This document shows positions 12,183 through 22,700 of a stretch of 64,000 nucleotides of DNA, piece after piece. The DNA is taken from positions 5,250,001 to 5,314,000 of the forward strand of contig NC_080422.1 in assembly GCF_029873635.1 (NCBI RefSeq), written 5' to 3'. The translations under genes were made by a program, and so were the position numbers. The stretch comes from Malania oleifera. Lineage: Eukaryota > Streptophyta > Magnoliopsida > Santalales > Ximeniaceae. Positions within the stretch are counted from its first letter, which is position 1; each line of letters opens with the position of its first letter. The notes under the pieces were generated by a model. It had not been told where the DNA came from. It saw only the letters and a list, made by a program, of their open reading frames with translations, and made no database searches.

Positions 12183-12548
12183 CTACTGTAAACCGTAGCT
12201 TTCCCCCTCTGTAATCCTTGAAAGACATGAACAGTCGTACCACTCTGGGTTTGTTGTAGATCTTGACCAGAAGGGCTTCGATGGGGGGTTCCTCTTCACC
12301 CAGGCCGAATGATAGCCCCCCTCTTCCTGTTCATTATATGCTTCATCAGATTTTCGCGCTACCTCCGATCGAATCTGCTGCACACTCTTCCTCACCCAAA
12401 ACCCACGATTTCCACCGTGGTCTCCTATAAAATCCAGATTAGATTCCCGTTCACTCTTGATAAGCAAAGATTTCATCTTAGTAGTAGAGGTTACAAACTC
12501 AAAATCAAGATCAATCTCAAGAATCGAGCATTTCCCAACCCATCCCAA
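12183..12548 (-). CDS. Unrecognised 121-codon open frame
   Basis: I do not recognise this protein. The frame opens MGWVGKCSILEIDLDFEF and is rich in Ser, Lys and Glu, with no domain, signal peptide or membrane segment I can name. It lies between the broken end of gypsy A and the GDSL pseudogene. The frame closes with a TAA just before a stop-rich stretch. It may be part of a LINE ORF1 (compare the antisense DUF4283 frame at 1331-2761), a host exon, or chance. Confidence 0.2.
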   Translation of the reverse strand: MGWVGKCSILEIDLDFEFVTSTTKMKSLLIKSERESNLDFIGDHGGNRGFWVRKSVQQIRSEVARKSDEAYNEQEEGGYHSAWVKRNPPSKPFWSRSTTNPEWYDCSCLSRITEGESYGLQ

Positions 12549-12839
12549 GCGTCCCTCCTAAAGAGGGGAAGAGAGTTTCTCTCTCTAACTTGAGATTAAA
12601 TATATGTTGATTCTGCTTCTATAGAATTTGAAGTCATTTGCAGTTCTAAGCTACCTTACACTTTCATGCAATGTATGCAGATCAAGCTCTTCAAATCACT
12701 GAACCTTTTCTGTTTATTGCTTGGATGGATTCTTTTATTTTATTTTATTTTTTTTCTACAGGTGATAAATCTTAAAACACAGCTGAGCTATTTTAAGTAT
12801 TTAGCCGAGGTTTTGCGGAAGGAGGTGGGCAGTGCAGAA

Positions 12840-13209
12840 ACCAAAATCATGCTGTCCAGAGCTGTTTTCTTTATTAGCATTCGAAGCTATGACTTTTTCA
12901 GCCCTTTCTCAACAGACTGTACCATGCTTCAGTCCTACTCTCATGGAGAATACGTGTAGATAGTGATTGGGAACTTGACATCCGTGATCACAGTTATAAC
13001 CACAAACCCAATTTCTGAAACCCTTTACCAAAATCATGCTGTCCAGAGCTGTTTTCTTTATTAGCATTCGAAGCAACGACTTCTTCAGCCCTTTCTCAAC
13101 AGACTGTACCACGCTTCAGTCCTACTCTCATGGAGAATACGTGTAGATAGTGAATACTTGACATCCGTGATCGCAGTTATAACCACAAACCCAATTTGTG
13201 AAACCCTTT
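12840..13209 (+). repeat. 187-bp tandem duplication in the GDSL pseudogene
   Basis: The segment from ACCAAAATCATGCTG at 12840 to GAAACCCTTT at 13026 is repeated from 13027. It covers the SRAVFFIS block and the following TAG and VIGNL remnant. The copies differ by scattered substitutions and a small deletion near 13150. Both carry the same premature TAG, so the stop is likely to be older than the duplication. Confidence 0.9.
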
Positions 13210-13214
13210 CTCTT

Positions 13215-13435
13215 TTTATTTTTTTATTTTTTTGGAGTACGCACTGGGTATCCACGTGTCCATTTTACGGTCCACGTGACTAATCCTGCGCCCCTTGAAG
13301 TTGACCCTACAATTTCAAAGAGAGGGTAAATTCAGGAGTCTAGGGGCGGAAACGAGCCCGAAAGGGTTTGAACACCTGATCTCGTGAAAGGCACTCCCGC
13401 AGCCCGCACTACCACCTGAACCACACCCTGGGGGT
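13215..13435 (-). mobile_element. tRNA-derived SINE with 14-bp target-site duplication
   Basis: Both flanks read AAACCCTTTCTCTT (13201-13214 and 13436-13449), a perfect 14-base target-site duplication. On the minus strand the element begins with a pol III A-box-like segment (GTGGTTCAGGTGG, near 13411-13426) and a B-box-like segment (GTGTTCAAACCC, near 13364-13375). It ends in an A-rich tail at 13215-13235. Size (221 bases), promoter boxes, tail and duplication length all fit a SINE. It is inserted in the GDSL pseudogene. Confidence 0.88.
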
Positions 13436-13637
13436 AAACCCTTTCTCTTGATGATATTGAATCTTGCATGGTGGCTCCATTATTGATAGAGTAAATAGAT
13501 CTGTCATTTTTTGAAATCTCTCTTCTTTTTTTAGTTTTATCATTTTTGGGGGTGTTTCTTTGTTGTCGTCATTCATGTATTGTTCTGCCAGGAAATATAT
13601 GAGGGAGGAGGAAGAAAACTTGGGTTTCTTGGGATAG

Positions 13638-14165
13638 TGTTAGGACCGGAGGGCATGGGTGGGCTTGATACACATGGTGAACAACTTGACCATGTATATA
13701 AGCACCCATCATCCATTCAAATTGTGAGTTTTAACTGCTCTCTCTTGAACGGAAATCATCCTCCCTTCTAGAAGTAAGTCCAATTCTCCAACAGTTGCTC
13801 AAGTGGGCCTTACCACTGGCGCCTTACGTGCATCAGATTGCACTCCGAACCAATCCTACCTCTCACGTCTTGACTCTATTCGAATCTATCCGCAACCTAG
13901 GTGATTCTTATTGGCCTCAGTCACACACTTGGTCCTCCAACTGTTAGTACGTCAGAAGAATTAGTTTCACGTTACGATCCGTTGGCTCTGATACCACTTA
14001 CTTGGACCGGAGGAACACATGGACGGGCTTGATACACATAGATGAATACCAACTTGATCCAAAAGCCTAAGCATGTTGGGTCTTGGGTCCAACCATGTAT
14101 ATAAGCACCCATCATGTACTCAAATTTTTCAATGTGGGACAAACTCACAAGTGAAATTCTCAATA
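13638..14165 (-). mobile_element. TRIM (miniature LTR retrotransposon) with GATAG duplication
   Basis: Two direct repeats share blocks such as GGGCTTGATACACAT and CATGTATATAAGCACCCATCAT (13638 to about 13720, and 13999-14165). Just inside the right copy, on the minus strand, lies TGGTATCAGAGCC (13984-13996), the initiator-Met primer-binding site. The element runs from TGTTAGG to CTCAATA and is flanked by GATAG on both sides (13633-13637 and 14166-14170). At about 528 bases with no coding content it fits a TRIM. Removing it brings the GDSL blocks LGFLGI and APLG together in one frame, which independently supports the boundaries. Confidence 0.83.
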
Positions 14166-14861
14166 GATAGCACCTTTGGGATATTTAACAAGCATGAGGG
14201 TACTCCAACTGGAAACATTGGTGAACGCAACGAAGAACCCACAGAGCTTGCACAACTACACAAATGAGCTCTTCTTGAGGTCTTCAAAATATAGTATGCT
14301 AATTGTAACCCTTCAAACTACCTATGTTTCATTCACATGTGAACTTATGCTAAGTAAGGATCCTAGAAACGTAAAACTTCACTAGAATCTTAAAATTCCA
14401 GTAATGGAAGTTCTTAGCGATCATGTTCTTAAATGTGAAGGTTTCAAGGAAGGGAAGACGGCCTGCTGCAGCACGGGTCCATTCAGGGGAGTACTCAGCT
14501 GTGGAGGAAAGAAAGGAGAAGAGTATGAGTCATGTGGGAATGCTAGTGAGCATGTGTTCTTTGATTCTGATCATCCCAATTCGCTGAGCTAATGTGGAGT
14601 GGCACTGCCAATCTCACAGCTCCTTACAATCTCCAAGCACTCTTTGAAGATTCCAATAATCATTTATGTTGCAACCTTGAGCATTTCCAGGAGACTTCAT
14701 ATGCTATCTGAACAAAAGGGTCCAATACTACGCCTTTACCAAGTTAAAAGTCCTTTTTGTCTGTATAAAATTCTTGTTGTAGATGAAGTGTCCTACTACA
14801 TAGTTTTAATTGCAAGATGAAATTGGTGTTCTTGGAAGCTTAAATTCCATCTTCAAATACT

Positions 14862-16395
14862 AAAGCTCCATTTGGACTTCGGAAAATATTATTGAAAGGA
14901 AAAAAAAATATTAAGAAATCCACATTTTCATGTTTGGTTACCAAGAAAAGTGAGAAAGAAAATAAAAAATATATGAAGTTTATCAATAAAATTTTGATTT
15001 TACGCATAATTAATATTTAGTTTTTCTTAATTTTTTAGTCATATTAAAATAAATTTTTATTTTTAATAGTATTTAATAGAGAAGGAAAATATAACGGAAA
15101 ATGAGCTTCTTTCTCATTTTTCTTTCCTTTTATTTTCTCAAATAAAATTTTGATCCAAATGGGTTCTGACAATTAATCAAACATGTAGCAACTTCTAATT
15201 TCTCATCCAAAAAAATAAATTAACTATCTTATTCACTAATATATTATATAAACTATTCTTTTAGAAGAAGTTATTATTTTTGTTTAGTTGGATGCCTACA
15301 CTAGACATGAGCTACATAAGAGGAAAAAGTCCATCTTCCATCCCGTATTCTTGCACACCTCTCTTGGGGACCTTTAATAGAGAATTCTGAAACGTTAACT
15401 ATCGAGATGTACTAATATATTATAGATTTTATTCTCTTAGGGCTCGTTTGGACCTTGAAAAACATTGAGGAAAGGAAAGGAAAATATGAAAGATTCTTCT
15501 TTTTCATGTTTGGTTATCAAGTAAAGTAAGAAAAAAATAAAATATATATTGAATCAAATAACAAAAATTTGATTTTACACATTATTAATATTTAATTTTT
15601 AATCATATTAGAATAAGTTTTTATTTTTAATAGCATTTGATATAAAGAGAAAATGTAATGAAAAATAAATTTCTTCTTATTTTTCTTTTCTCAAACAAAA
15701 CCTTTAATCCAAACACCACATTAGGTTCCAATTGAAAAAAAAAAAAATTTGAAAGAATTCACCATCTTATGTTTGGTTATGAAGAAAAAATGAATATATA
15801 TATATATATATAATTAATAATTTATATTTTATTTTTACACATTAGTAGGACTTGATTTTTTCTTAATTTTTAATTATATTAGAGTAAATTTATATTTTTA
15901 GTACTACTTAATACTTTATCTCTAATATTCCTCCAATCATTACTAAAATTACATTTCATATATTCTGTTTTATTTCTACTTATCTTAAAGCCTCTAGATT
16001 CCAAAGTTTCTCTCCATAATTTTAACTCAGCCTCTACTCCATCTCTAGTTTCGTCAATTAATATAATATCATCTGCAAACAACATACACCAAGAGAAAAT
16101 ATAATAGAAAAAACAAATTTTTTTCTTATTTTCTTTTTCATTTTCTTATTTTCTTTTTCATTTTTCTTTTCAAACAAAATATTTAATGCAAACAGGACTT
16201 TTTTTTTTATGATCAAACATAAAAAATAATAATTTTTTTACATATAATTAATATTTAAAGTTTTTTAATTATTAGTCTTATTAAAATAAATTTTTATTTT
16301 TATAATATTTAATAGAGAAAAAAAGTATAAAAGAAAATAATTTTTTTCCTAATTCTCCTTTCTTTTCTTTTCCTAAGCAAAATTCTCATGCAGCC
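14862..16395. repeat. Cluster of about four MITE-like AT-rich repeats
   Basis: Similar AT-rich blocks of about 200-450 bases follow each other at about 14862-15168, 15436-15730, 15738-16195 and 16200-16395. Each runs from a TCGTTTGGACCTTG-like start (clearest in the second copy) through ACATTTTCATGTTTGGTTA and a TAATATTTA-rich middle to a tail such as CAAACAAAACCTTTAATCC and CAAACACC. The ends form a short inverted repeat (GTTTGGA against TCCAAAC). Non-coding, with short inverted ends and clustering, they look like MITEs, superfamily not determined. A partial relative lies at 29294-29400. Confidence 0.6.
15900..16092 (-). pseudogene. Fragment of an RTE-type LINE reverse transcriptase
   Basis: The minus-strand frame (from 16085) reads [20 protein letters not shown] and goes on with [22 protein letters not shown]. 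It includes the catalytic FADD box (the family's YxDD) and its downstream neighbours. This is the palm segment of an RTE-like non-LTR reverse transcriptase, about 190 bases long, lying inside the third MITE-like repeat whose sequence resumes on both sides. It is a captured or inserted scrap with no other LINE parts nearby. Confidence 0.8.
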
Positions 16396-16731
16396 TAATG
16401 TTGTCAGACTTCTAAATAGCGTCCTCAGGGGCAAATGTAGTATTTCACATTTGGGATCTAGCAAGTGGTCAGACCAGGCTCCCGCCTATGGCACCAACCG
16501 TCATGCTCAACAGATCAGACGGTCCGAATTTATTCCTGAAAACCGTTTATCAGATTTCAACCATATCTCAACGACGTAATTCACTCAAACATAACTCCAT
16601 CATCTCCTCAAGACTCTTCCCTCTCTCTCTCTCTCGCAGTCTTGCTTCAATTTTTCCCACTTTGGTAATCAGCAGCCACCTAATTTCTTGATTTCACAAA
16701 GAGAGAGAGAGAATTATATCTGAGATAGTTT

Positions 16732-16742
16732 TATATATATAA
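16732..16742 (+). promoter_or_regulatory. Probable TATA box of the LACS gene
   Basis: TATATATATAAG lies 47-57 bases upstream of the start codon, flanked by CT (16616-16640) and GA (16700-16712) microsatellites common in plant core promoters. A transcription start about 30 bases downstream would fall near 16770. That would exclude the out-of-frame upstream ATG at 16758 from the mRNA. Confidence 0.5.
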
Positions 16743-16788
16743 GGTGGAAGGTTGAGGATGGAGAGAGAGGAGGTAGAGAAGCTTAATA

Positions 16789-19700
16789 ATGGCGCAGAAG
16801 AAGAGTTTCATAGTAGAGGTGGAGAAGGCGAAGGAAGCCAGAAATGGAAGGCCTTCGGTTGGTCCTGTTTATCGCAATATTGCCGCCATGAACGGTTTTC
16901 CTCCTCCTTTGGAAGGAGTAGAAAGCTGCTGGGATGTATTTCGGTACTTTTTAGTCTTTTTAAATGAACTTCGGATATTTTCTGTGATGGGTTTGCTTCG
17001 TTTTGCTCCTTAAGTGTTTGTAGATTTGTTTCAAACAATGGGGGGTATTAATCTTCTGTTCCTTAATGAATTTTCGATATTTTTAAACATGGTTTTGCTT
17101 CAATTTAGTCTTTAAACTGTTTGTAAAGTTAGTGCCTGTAATTAGTTTGGGAATTTTTGAATTGACCCTGTTTTCCAGTGATTGATGATAACCATCCTCT
17201 TCCCCCCTCCCCCTTTTCCCCACCTTTCTTGGGCCATTTTAGCTTCCAAAAGCTCAGAAATTGTAATCCTGAGCTGCAACTTGACAGTGCTAAAGTATTA
17301 AGAGTTGAGATTTACTTCACGTAAAACCTTTGGTCAGTATTACTGATCAATGGACAACGGGAAAACAATGGATTAAAATGGAAAGATTTTCAAAGTGGGT
17401 CAAGAGTGCTGGTGAGCTTGAATCAATCAATGGCCAGATGAAGCATTTGATCATTGGGCTGATTATGGGCCAGGACCCGTCATACCCAATACTTATTTGA
17501 CCTGCCCAACCCAGTTGTTTGCCACCCCTAGTCAGTAAGCCAATTGTTCAGCAGTCACCACAGTTACATTTCCAAATGCTTTATCACTTCTGCATAATCA
17601 AAGCATATTTGCATCCTGTTCTAGGCTTGTTGGCTACAAAATGTAATGGCCAATTTTCATTTTAAAAAGTGATGAAAGTAAAAAATGATTCCTCGTGGAT
17701 TATCATGAACAACATTTTTGTGTTCTTGTTGCAGCATGTCTGTAGAAAAATATCCTAATAATCCAATGCTTGGTCGCCGTGAGAATGAAAATGGAAAGGT
17801 ATTCTTATATTCATGAGTGTTTCAGTATGACTCTATGGCTTGCTGCCATTCATTTTCTTGCCATGACCACTAGCCAGGGCTTATGATTATTGCTTTTCTT
17901 TGCAGCCTGGTAAATATGTATGGTTAACTTACAAACAAGTTTATGGCTTGGTGATGAAAATTGGGAATGCCATCCGAGCTTGTGGTGTTGGGGAAGTAAG
18001 CCTCTATCTGATATTTTTGTCAATTTGTGGGCTTTGAAATTCAATTATTTAACGGTCAGGTTATCAATTGCTGGGTTCTAGGAAGGACGATGTGGCATTT
18101 ATGGTGCCAATTGCCCAGAGTGGGTGATGAGTATGGAGGTACTTTCTCTTATTCCTTTTTTCCTTTGTCTTTTTTTTTTTTTCTATTTTTTTTTTATTTC
18201 TCTTTCATTTATCTAGTATTTTCTTTTATTATTTTTTTGTTGCATTCAAAATTTACATAACAATAAAAAAATCCAAGAGGCAAAACGTGTTAAAATATTA
18301 TTATTTTATCCTACAATTAACAAAATTCCTTAAGATTACATTTTGTTCATCTTTTTTGCATTTGTTGACTACTATGATACTGACTTGATAAACAATGCTT
18401 TATTTATCTTCCTATATATATGATGTCTTTAAACTCCTGACCTATATATCATTTATTAACCTCACAATTGTTTGAATTCTTTAGAAGAAAATACATTTTT
18501 ATCTCAGTAATTGAAAATTTTTTATAATGAGAATTTTGAATGTCTTTCAATCAAGTGTGCTTAAATCCATTTTTTTGCATATAGATTACCACGAGAGGGA
18601 TAATCTTTCTGCTTGGTGTTTACCTTAGACTTCATTTTTGTGGTTAAAACCAAGCCTCTAAAGTCAACCCTTTCAGTACTAATGTTTCTGCACCACCATT
18701 ACTATTCCTTTTAACTGTTCCCTCAAAATTATTTTGGCTCATGGACAGTCTGGAAGACTCCAAGGAATGAATTCTATCAATTCTTCTTGTTTTTGACTCA
18801 ATTCTCATTTCTCACCTTATCAAACCACAGACTATCTTCATGTGGCTTCTTTCATGACTGCGAATGGTCATCATTGGTTCTATGACTTCTCTCTACCATT
18901 CTTCCATGCGTACATGTTGGGTGTAATTTTTTTCATGGTTCTAGTCTGTATTGTAATCTTATGAATTTCAATCTCGCATTGCATTGTTACTTCCAAGGAA
19001 ACTAACCTTTCATTTCTTTTTGTCAAGTATCAAAGCCCAGACCCATCTCACTGCTCTTAGTGTCTTGACCTCCAGGGCAGGATGGCTCTAGAAATCATCA
19101 ATAATATTTAAGCAACAATTTGCTGTAGTATTTAAGCTTTGTTATGCCGGGAGACAGTGGGGATATATATCTTAAGACTATTTGTTTTGCTAGCTTGCCT
19201 AAAGGAAAAAAAGATATGTTTCCCTCTTTGTCAGTGGAAATTTTCCATCTGAAAATTTATGGTTTATAATGATTAATGAGTAACATAAAGAAGTTTTGGG
19301 CCTCATTTTCATGCCCATCAGTAAAGTAATTATTTATACTTGCCTTTACTCATTACTGGTTAGTTAGTTACAAAGCACATAAAAAGCAACATTTTCCACT
19401 GTTTTCTGATTTAGAAATACTTATGGTTTTGCTTTCTGTTAAGTTTTCCTTTCAAAATCATTACATTAGTTTTAGTGTTGTTCCTTCCACGCATCCTTGA
19501 GGTGCACGTGCTTTTGGTGAACATTTATTGGTGCCTAGTTGTCATTATTTGTTATTATTCCTGTAATTCTTGGCTTTTAACACTCCAAAATGCAGGCTTG
19601 CAATGCTCACGGGCTATATTGCGTTCCTTTATATGACAGCTTAGGTATGTATTCCTTCTTTTCCACAGGCCTGCACTGCATAAGTATGCAATGATGTCTT

Positions 19701-22700
19701 TTATAACATAGATCTATGTAATTTCTCAAGTTTTATGGTATTGAGCAAGATTATGACCCAATGGCCGATTGTGATTTGTTATTACAAGTTTAATCTTCTT
19801 TCTGGAGATGTATAGTGGATTCTTGTTGAACACAATTTTTGAGTTCTGTTCTACATATGATATGGCATTGAAGAAACTGTGACCAATTGCCTGTTATGGT
19901 TTAGGTGTTTGAACTACTTTCTAGATATTTTATTATTGGTGCCTATTGATCCTACGTCTACCTAGTAGCATGCTACATACTAATGGAGGTTTGGCTGCTT
20001 CTTTGTTAATTTAGGTTCGGGTGCTGTAGAATTCATCATTTGCCATGCAGAGGTTTCAATTGCATTTGTCGAAGAGAAGAAGATTCCTGAGGTACGTGTC
20101 TTTAGTTTACAGCTTGTATTATGGACAAAGATGGTTTTGGAAATATCATTAATTCGCGAAAATCTTATTGGAGAGTGGTAGAATAGAATAAGATTCCTGA
20201 GGTATGTTTGCTTTTATTTACGTTAGGGATTATAGACTTGGATGATTAAGGAAATATGATTAACTAGTATAAAAGTTTTCTTAATTAATTATTATATTTA
20301 TATGAAGTTATTTTTAATTACTGACAAAATTTGGCTCTGCTTTAGTTTGTGATTTTATATGCATGTGTGCAATAGATATACTTTAGGGCAAGCTTGTGGT
20401 GTGGTAACTTTGATGTTTGATGTTCTTATGTGTTAAAATGTAATTTCTTATCCACTTCATCTTCCGATTTTTTAGATGTTGAAAACATTTCCGAACACAG
20501 CAACATACTTGAAAAGTAAGCAGCTCTTGTCTTCATAAAATTTCTTATCAATATGCAGAGTATGAAGGGAGAAAAATAACCTTTGTTTTTTTCATTATGT
20601 AGCAATTGTCAGCTTTGGGAAGGTTACACCAGATCAAAGCTTAAAAGTGGAAAAGTTTGGCTTGAAAATATATTCATGGGAGGAGTTTTTGAAGCTGGTA
20701 TGCTGCTTCCTTTGATCTGTAACTTTTTCTCATGCTTCATTGTTCTGTAAATAGATGTGATATGACATGAAATTCCTTTTAGTGCATGAAATGCCTAAGG
20801 AAAAAAAAGAAAAGGAAACTTGCTGTGCTGATGTTATTGCTAGGATCTCATATTGTTCTTTTTATGATGATTGTTAATTGAACTTTGGGCAAATGTTTTT
20901 ATTTTTCTTGCTTCTATGACTTGATGATTATTAACCCTGATATGAGAATTGATATGTGCAGGGAGATGATATGTGTGTTGATCTTCCAGTGAAAAAGAAA
21001 AATGAAATTTGTACAATCATGTATACTAGCGGAACAACTGGTGACCCCAAGGGTGTAATGATTTCCAATGATAGCATTTTAACTATTTTAGTTGGTGCAA
21101 AGCGCCAACTAGAGAGTGTAAATGAAGCGGTCAGTTCCTTTGATTTCAGGGCACTGCATAAAATTTATGTAAACCAGATTAAAAAAAGCAAGCTTGTGCT
21201 TGAGCTTTTTTGGTTCACAGATGGAAAAGCCTGAATTGCTTGCTCTAGTCATTTTGTCTTAAATTTTCTTAATTTGATGTCTCTGTTGAAACTCTGCAGT
21301 TAAGTGAGAAGGATGTGTACATTTCATATCTTCCTTTAGCTCATATCTTTGATCGGGTGATGGAGGAGTTATTTATTTTTTATGGTGCCTCAATAGGATT
21401 TTGGCGCGGGGTGAGATGACTAATTCTTCTTTCACCAATTAAGACGTCATTAATGAACTCTTTCTAACACATCCACTTATTACATCCTCAGGATGTCAGA
21501 TTATTGATCGAAGACATTGAAGAGCTAAAACCAACTACTTTATGCGCCGTTCCACGTGTGCTGGATAAAATTTATTCAGGTTTGTTTATATCTTATGCAT
21601 TAATGTGCTCTATGAGTTGGATTATTTGCATATTTGACGCACATGTCAAATTTGAGAAATACTTGCATCAGGATGTGTTGATGCCTTTGCACTACGCACA
21701 TGGTGTGGATGTTAGGTTGGTTTCGCCCATGTGGCAGGACCCAACTTATTCAAATAAAATGAAACATAAAAAGAGGGGAGGGGGGAGGGGGGAGGGGTAG
21801 CTACGTGGAAAGTTGAACCTTGAATGGTGAATGCACAAAATACTTAAATTCTTGGCTGGCACAGGCATATTTTAAAAGCCATGCGTTCGCTTTGTTGACA
21901 AATTCATAGATATTATTGCATGCTTATTTAATGTGTGGTTGGTCATTGTATATGCCTGTCAGGTCTATAAAAGGAGTAGTGTCTCATGGACATGTGATGA
22001 TAAGAAGAAGAAGAAGAAGAAGACATAGAATGATAGAATAAAAGAAATTGGTGTGTTTTTTGGAGTTCTAAGTTTAAGCCGAGGAGAGGGAGTTTCTAAG
22101 AGGTTTACCTTGGGCTTTTGCTTGTACGGATTTCTTTTCTTGGGTTGTGAAAGGGTTTGTGGCTTTTTACAGATTGAGGGGAGAGAAGTGTGAAGCTCGG
22201 TTATTGTATTTCTTTACACCTTGCGTGTAAATAGACTCATGTTAGATGACCCATGGACATTAGGCCTAGTGCAGAACCATATAATTTTCTGTGTGTGTAG
22301 TTGTTTAATTTTCTTTTATTTCTTGCAATTTTATCTTGTGTCTTCTCCAATTGTCGTGCGGGTGATCCTTGTGGGCTAACAGTTGCTTGGGTCATCAGCA
22401 GCAGATCTGCCATGATTACATATTCAGGGAAGGTAGTCAAGTAAATGATTCAAATGTTTAAGTTGGCAGGTCCTTTCTACAATTCCAAGAGTATTATAAG
22501 ATGCATGCAAATGATTATGTTGTTGAATCTGTTTAAATTTGTCATAGGTTCTGGGGTCTGTCATGAAACGCCCCTATTTTTTTTTTTTTTGGTGTTTTGG
22601 GGGGGGGTGGGGGGGGGGTTGTCAATGTGAAGCCCATGCTGGTCCTTGACTAGACAATGAGAGGAAGCTCATCTCCCGTCTTGTGCCACTTCTCACCCCT

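Larger units (their letters stand above)
12761..14660 (+). pseudogene. GDSL esterase/lipase (GLIP-like) pseudogene
   Basis: Blocks typical of plant GDSL lipases appear in order but in broken frames. A polypyrimidine tract and AG precede an exon starting at 12761 (VINLKTQLSYFKYLAEVLRKE, then LLSRAVFFISI-like and SPFSTD blocks) that hits a TAG at 12957. An exon from 13592 reads EIYEGGGRKLGFLGI. Remnants of the ELAQLHNKAL block lie near 14235-14270. A long block from about 14440 has GFKEGKTACCSTGPFRGVLSCGG and the FFDSDHP motif with the catalytic Asp and His (14560-14577). Frame-shifted remnants end near 14660. The upstream exons with the catalytic GDSL serine are missing. The copy is further broken by a 187-base exon duplication, a SINE and a TRIM. 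The family hydrolyses ester bonds and is usually secreted; this copy cannot make an enzyme. Confidence 0.88.

Noticed and set aside
13411..13428. tRNA-like A box suggesting a tRNA gene
   Set aside because: The acceptor stem and anticodon arm do not fold; with tail and duplication it is the head of a SINE.
16752..17038. Alternative frames on both strands over LACS exon 1
   Set aside because: They are shadows of the real first exon; the +2 frame is only of interest as a possible uORF.
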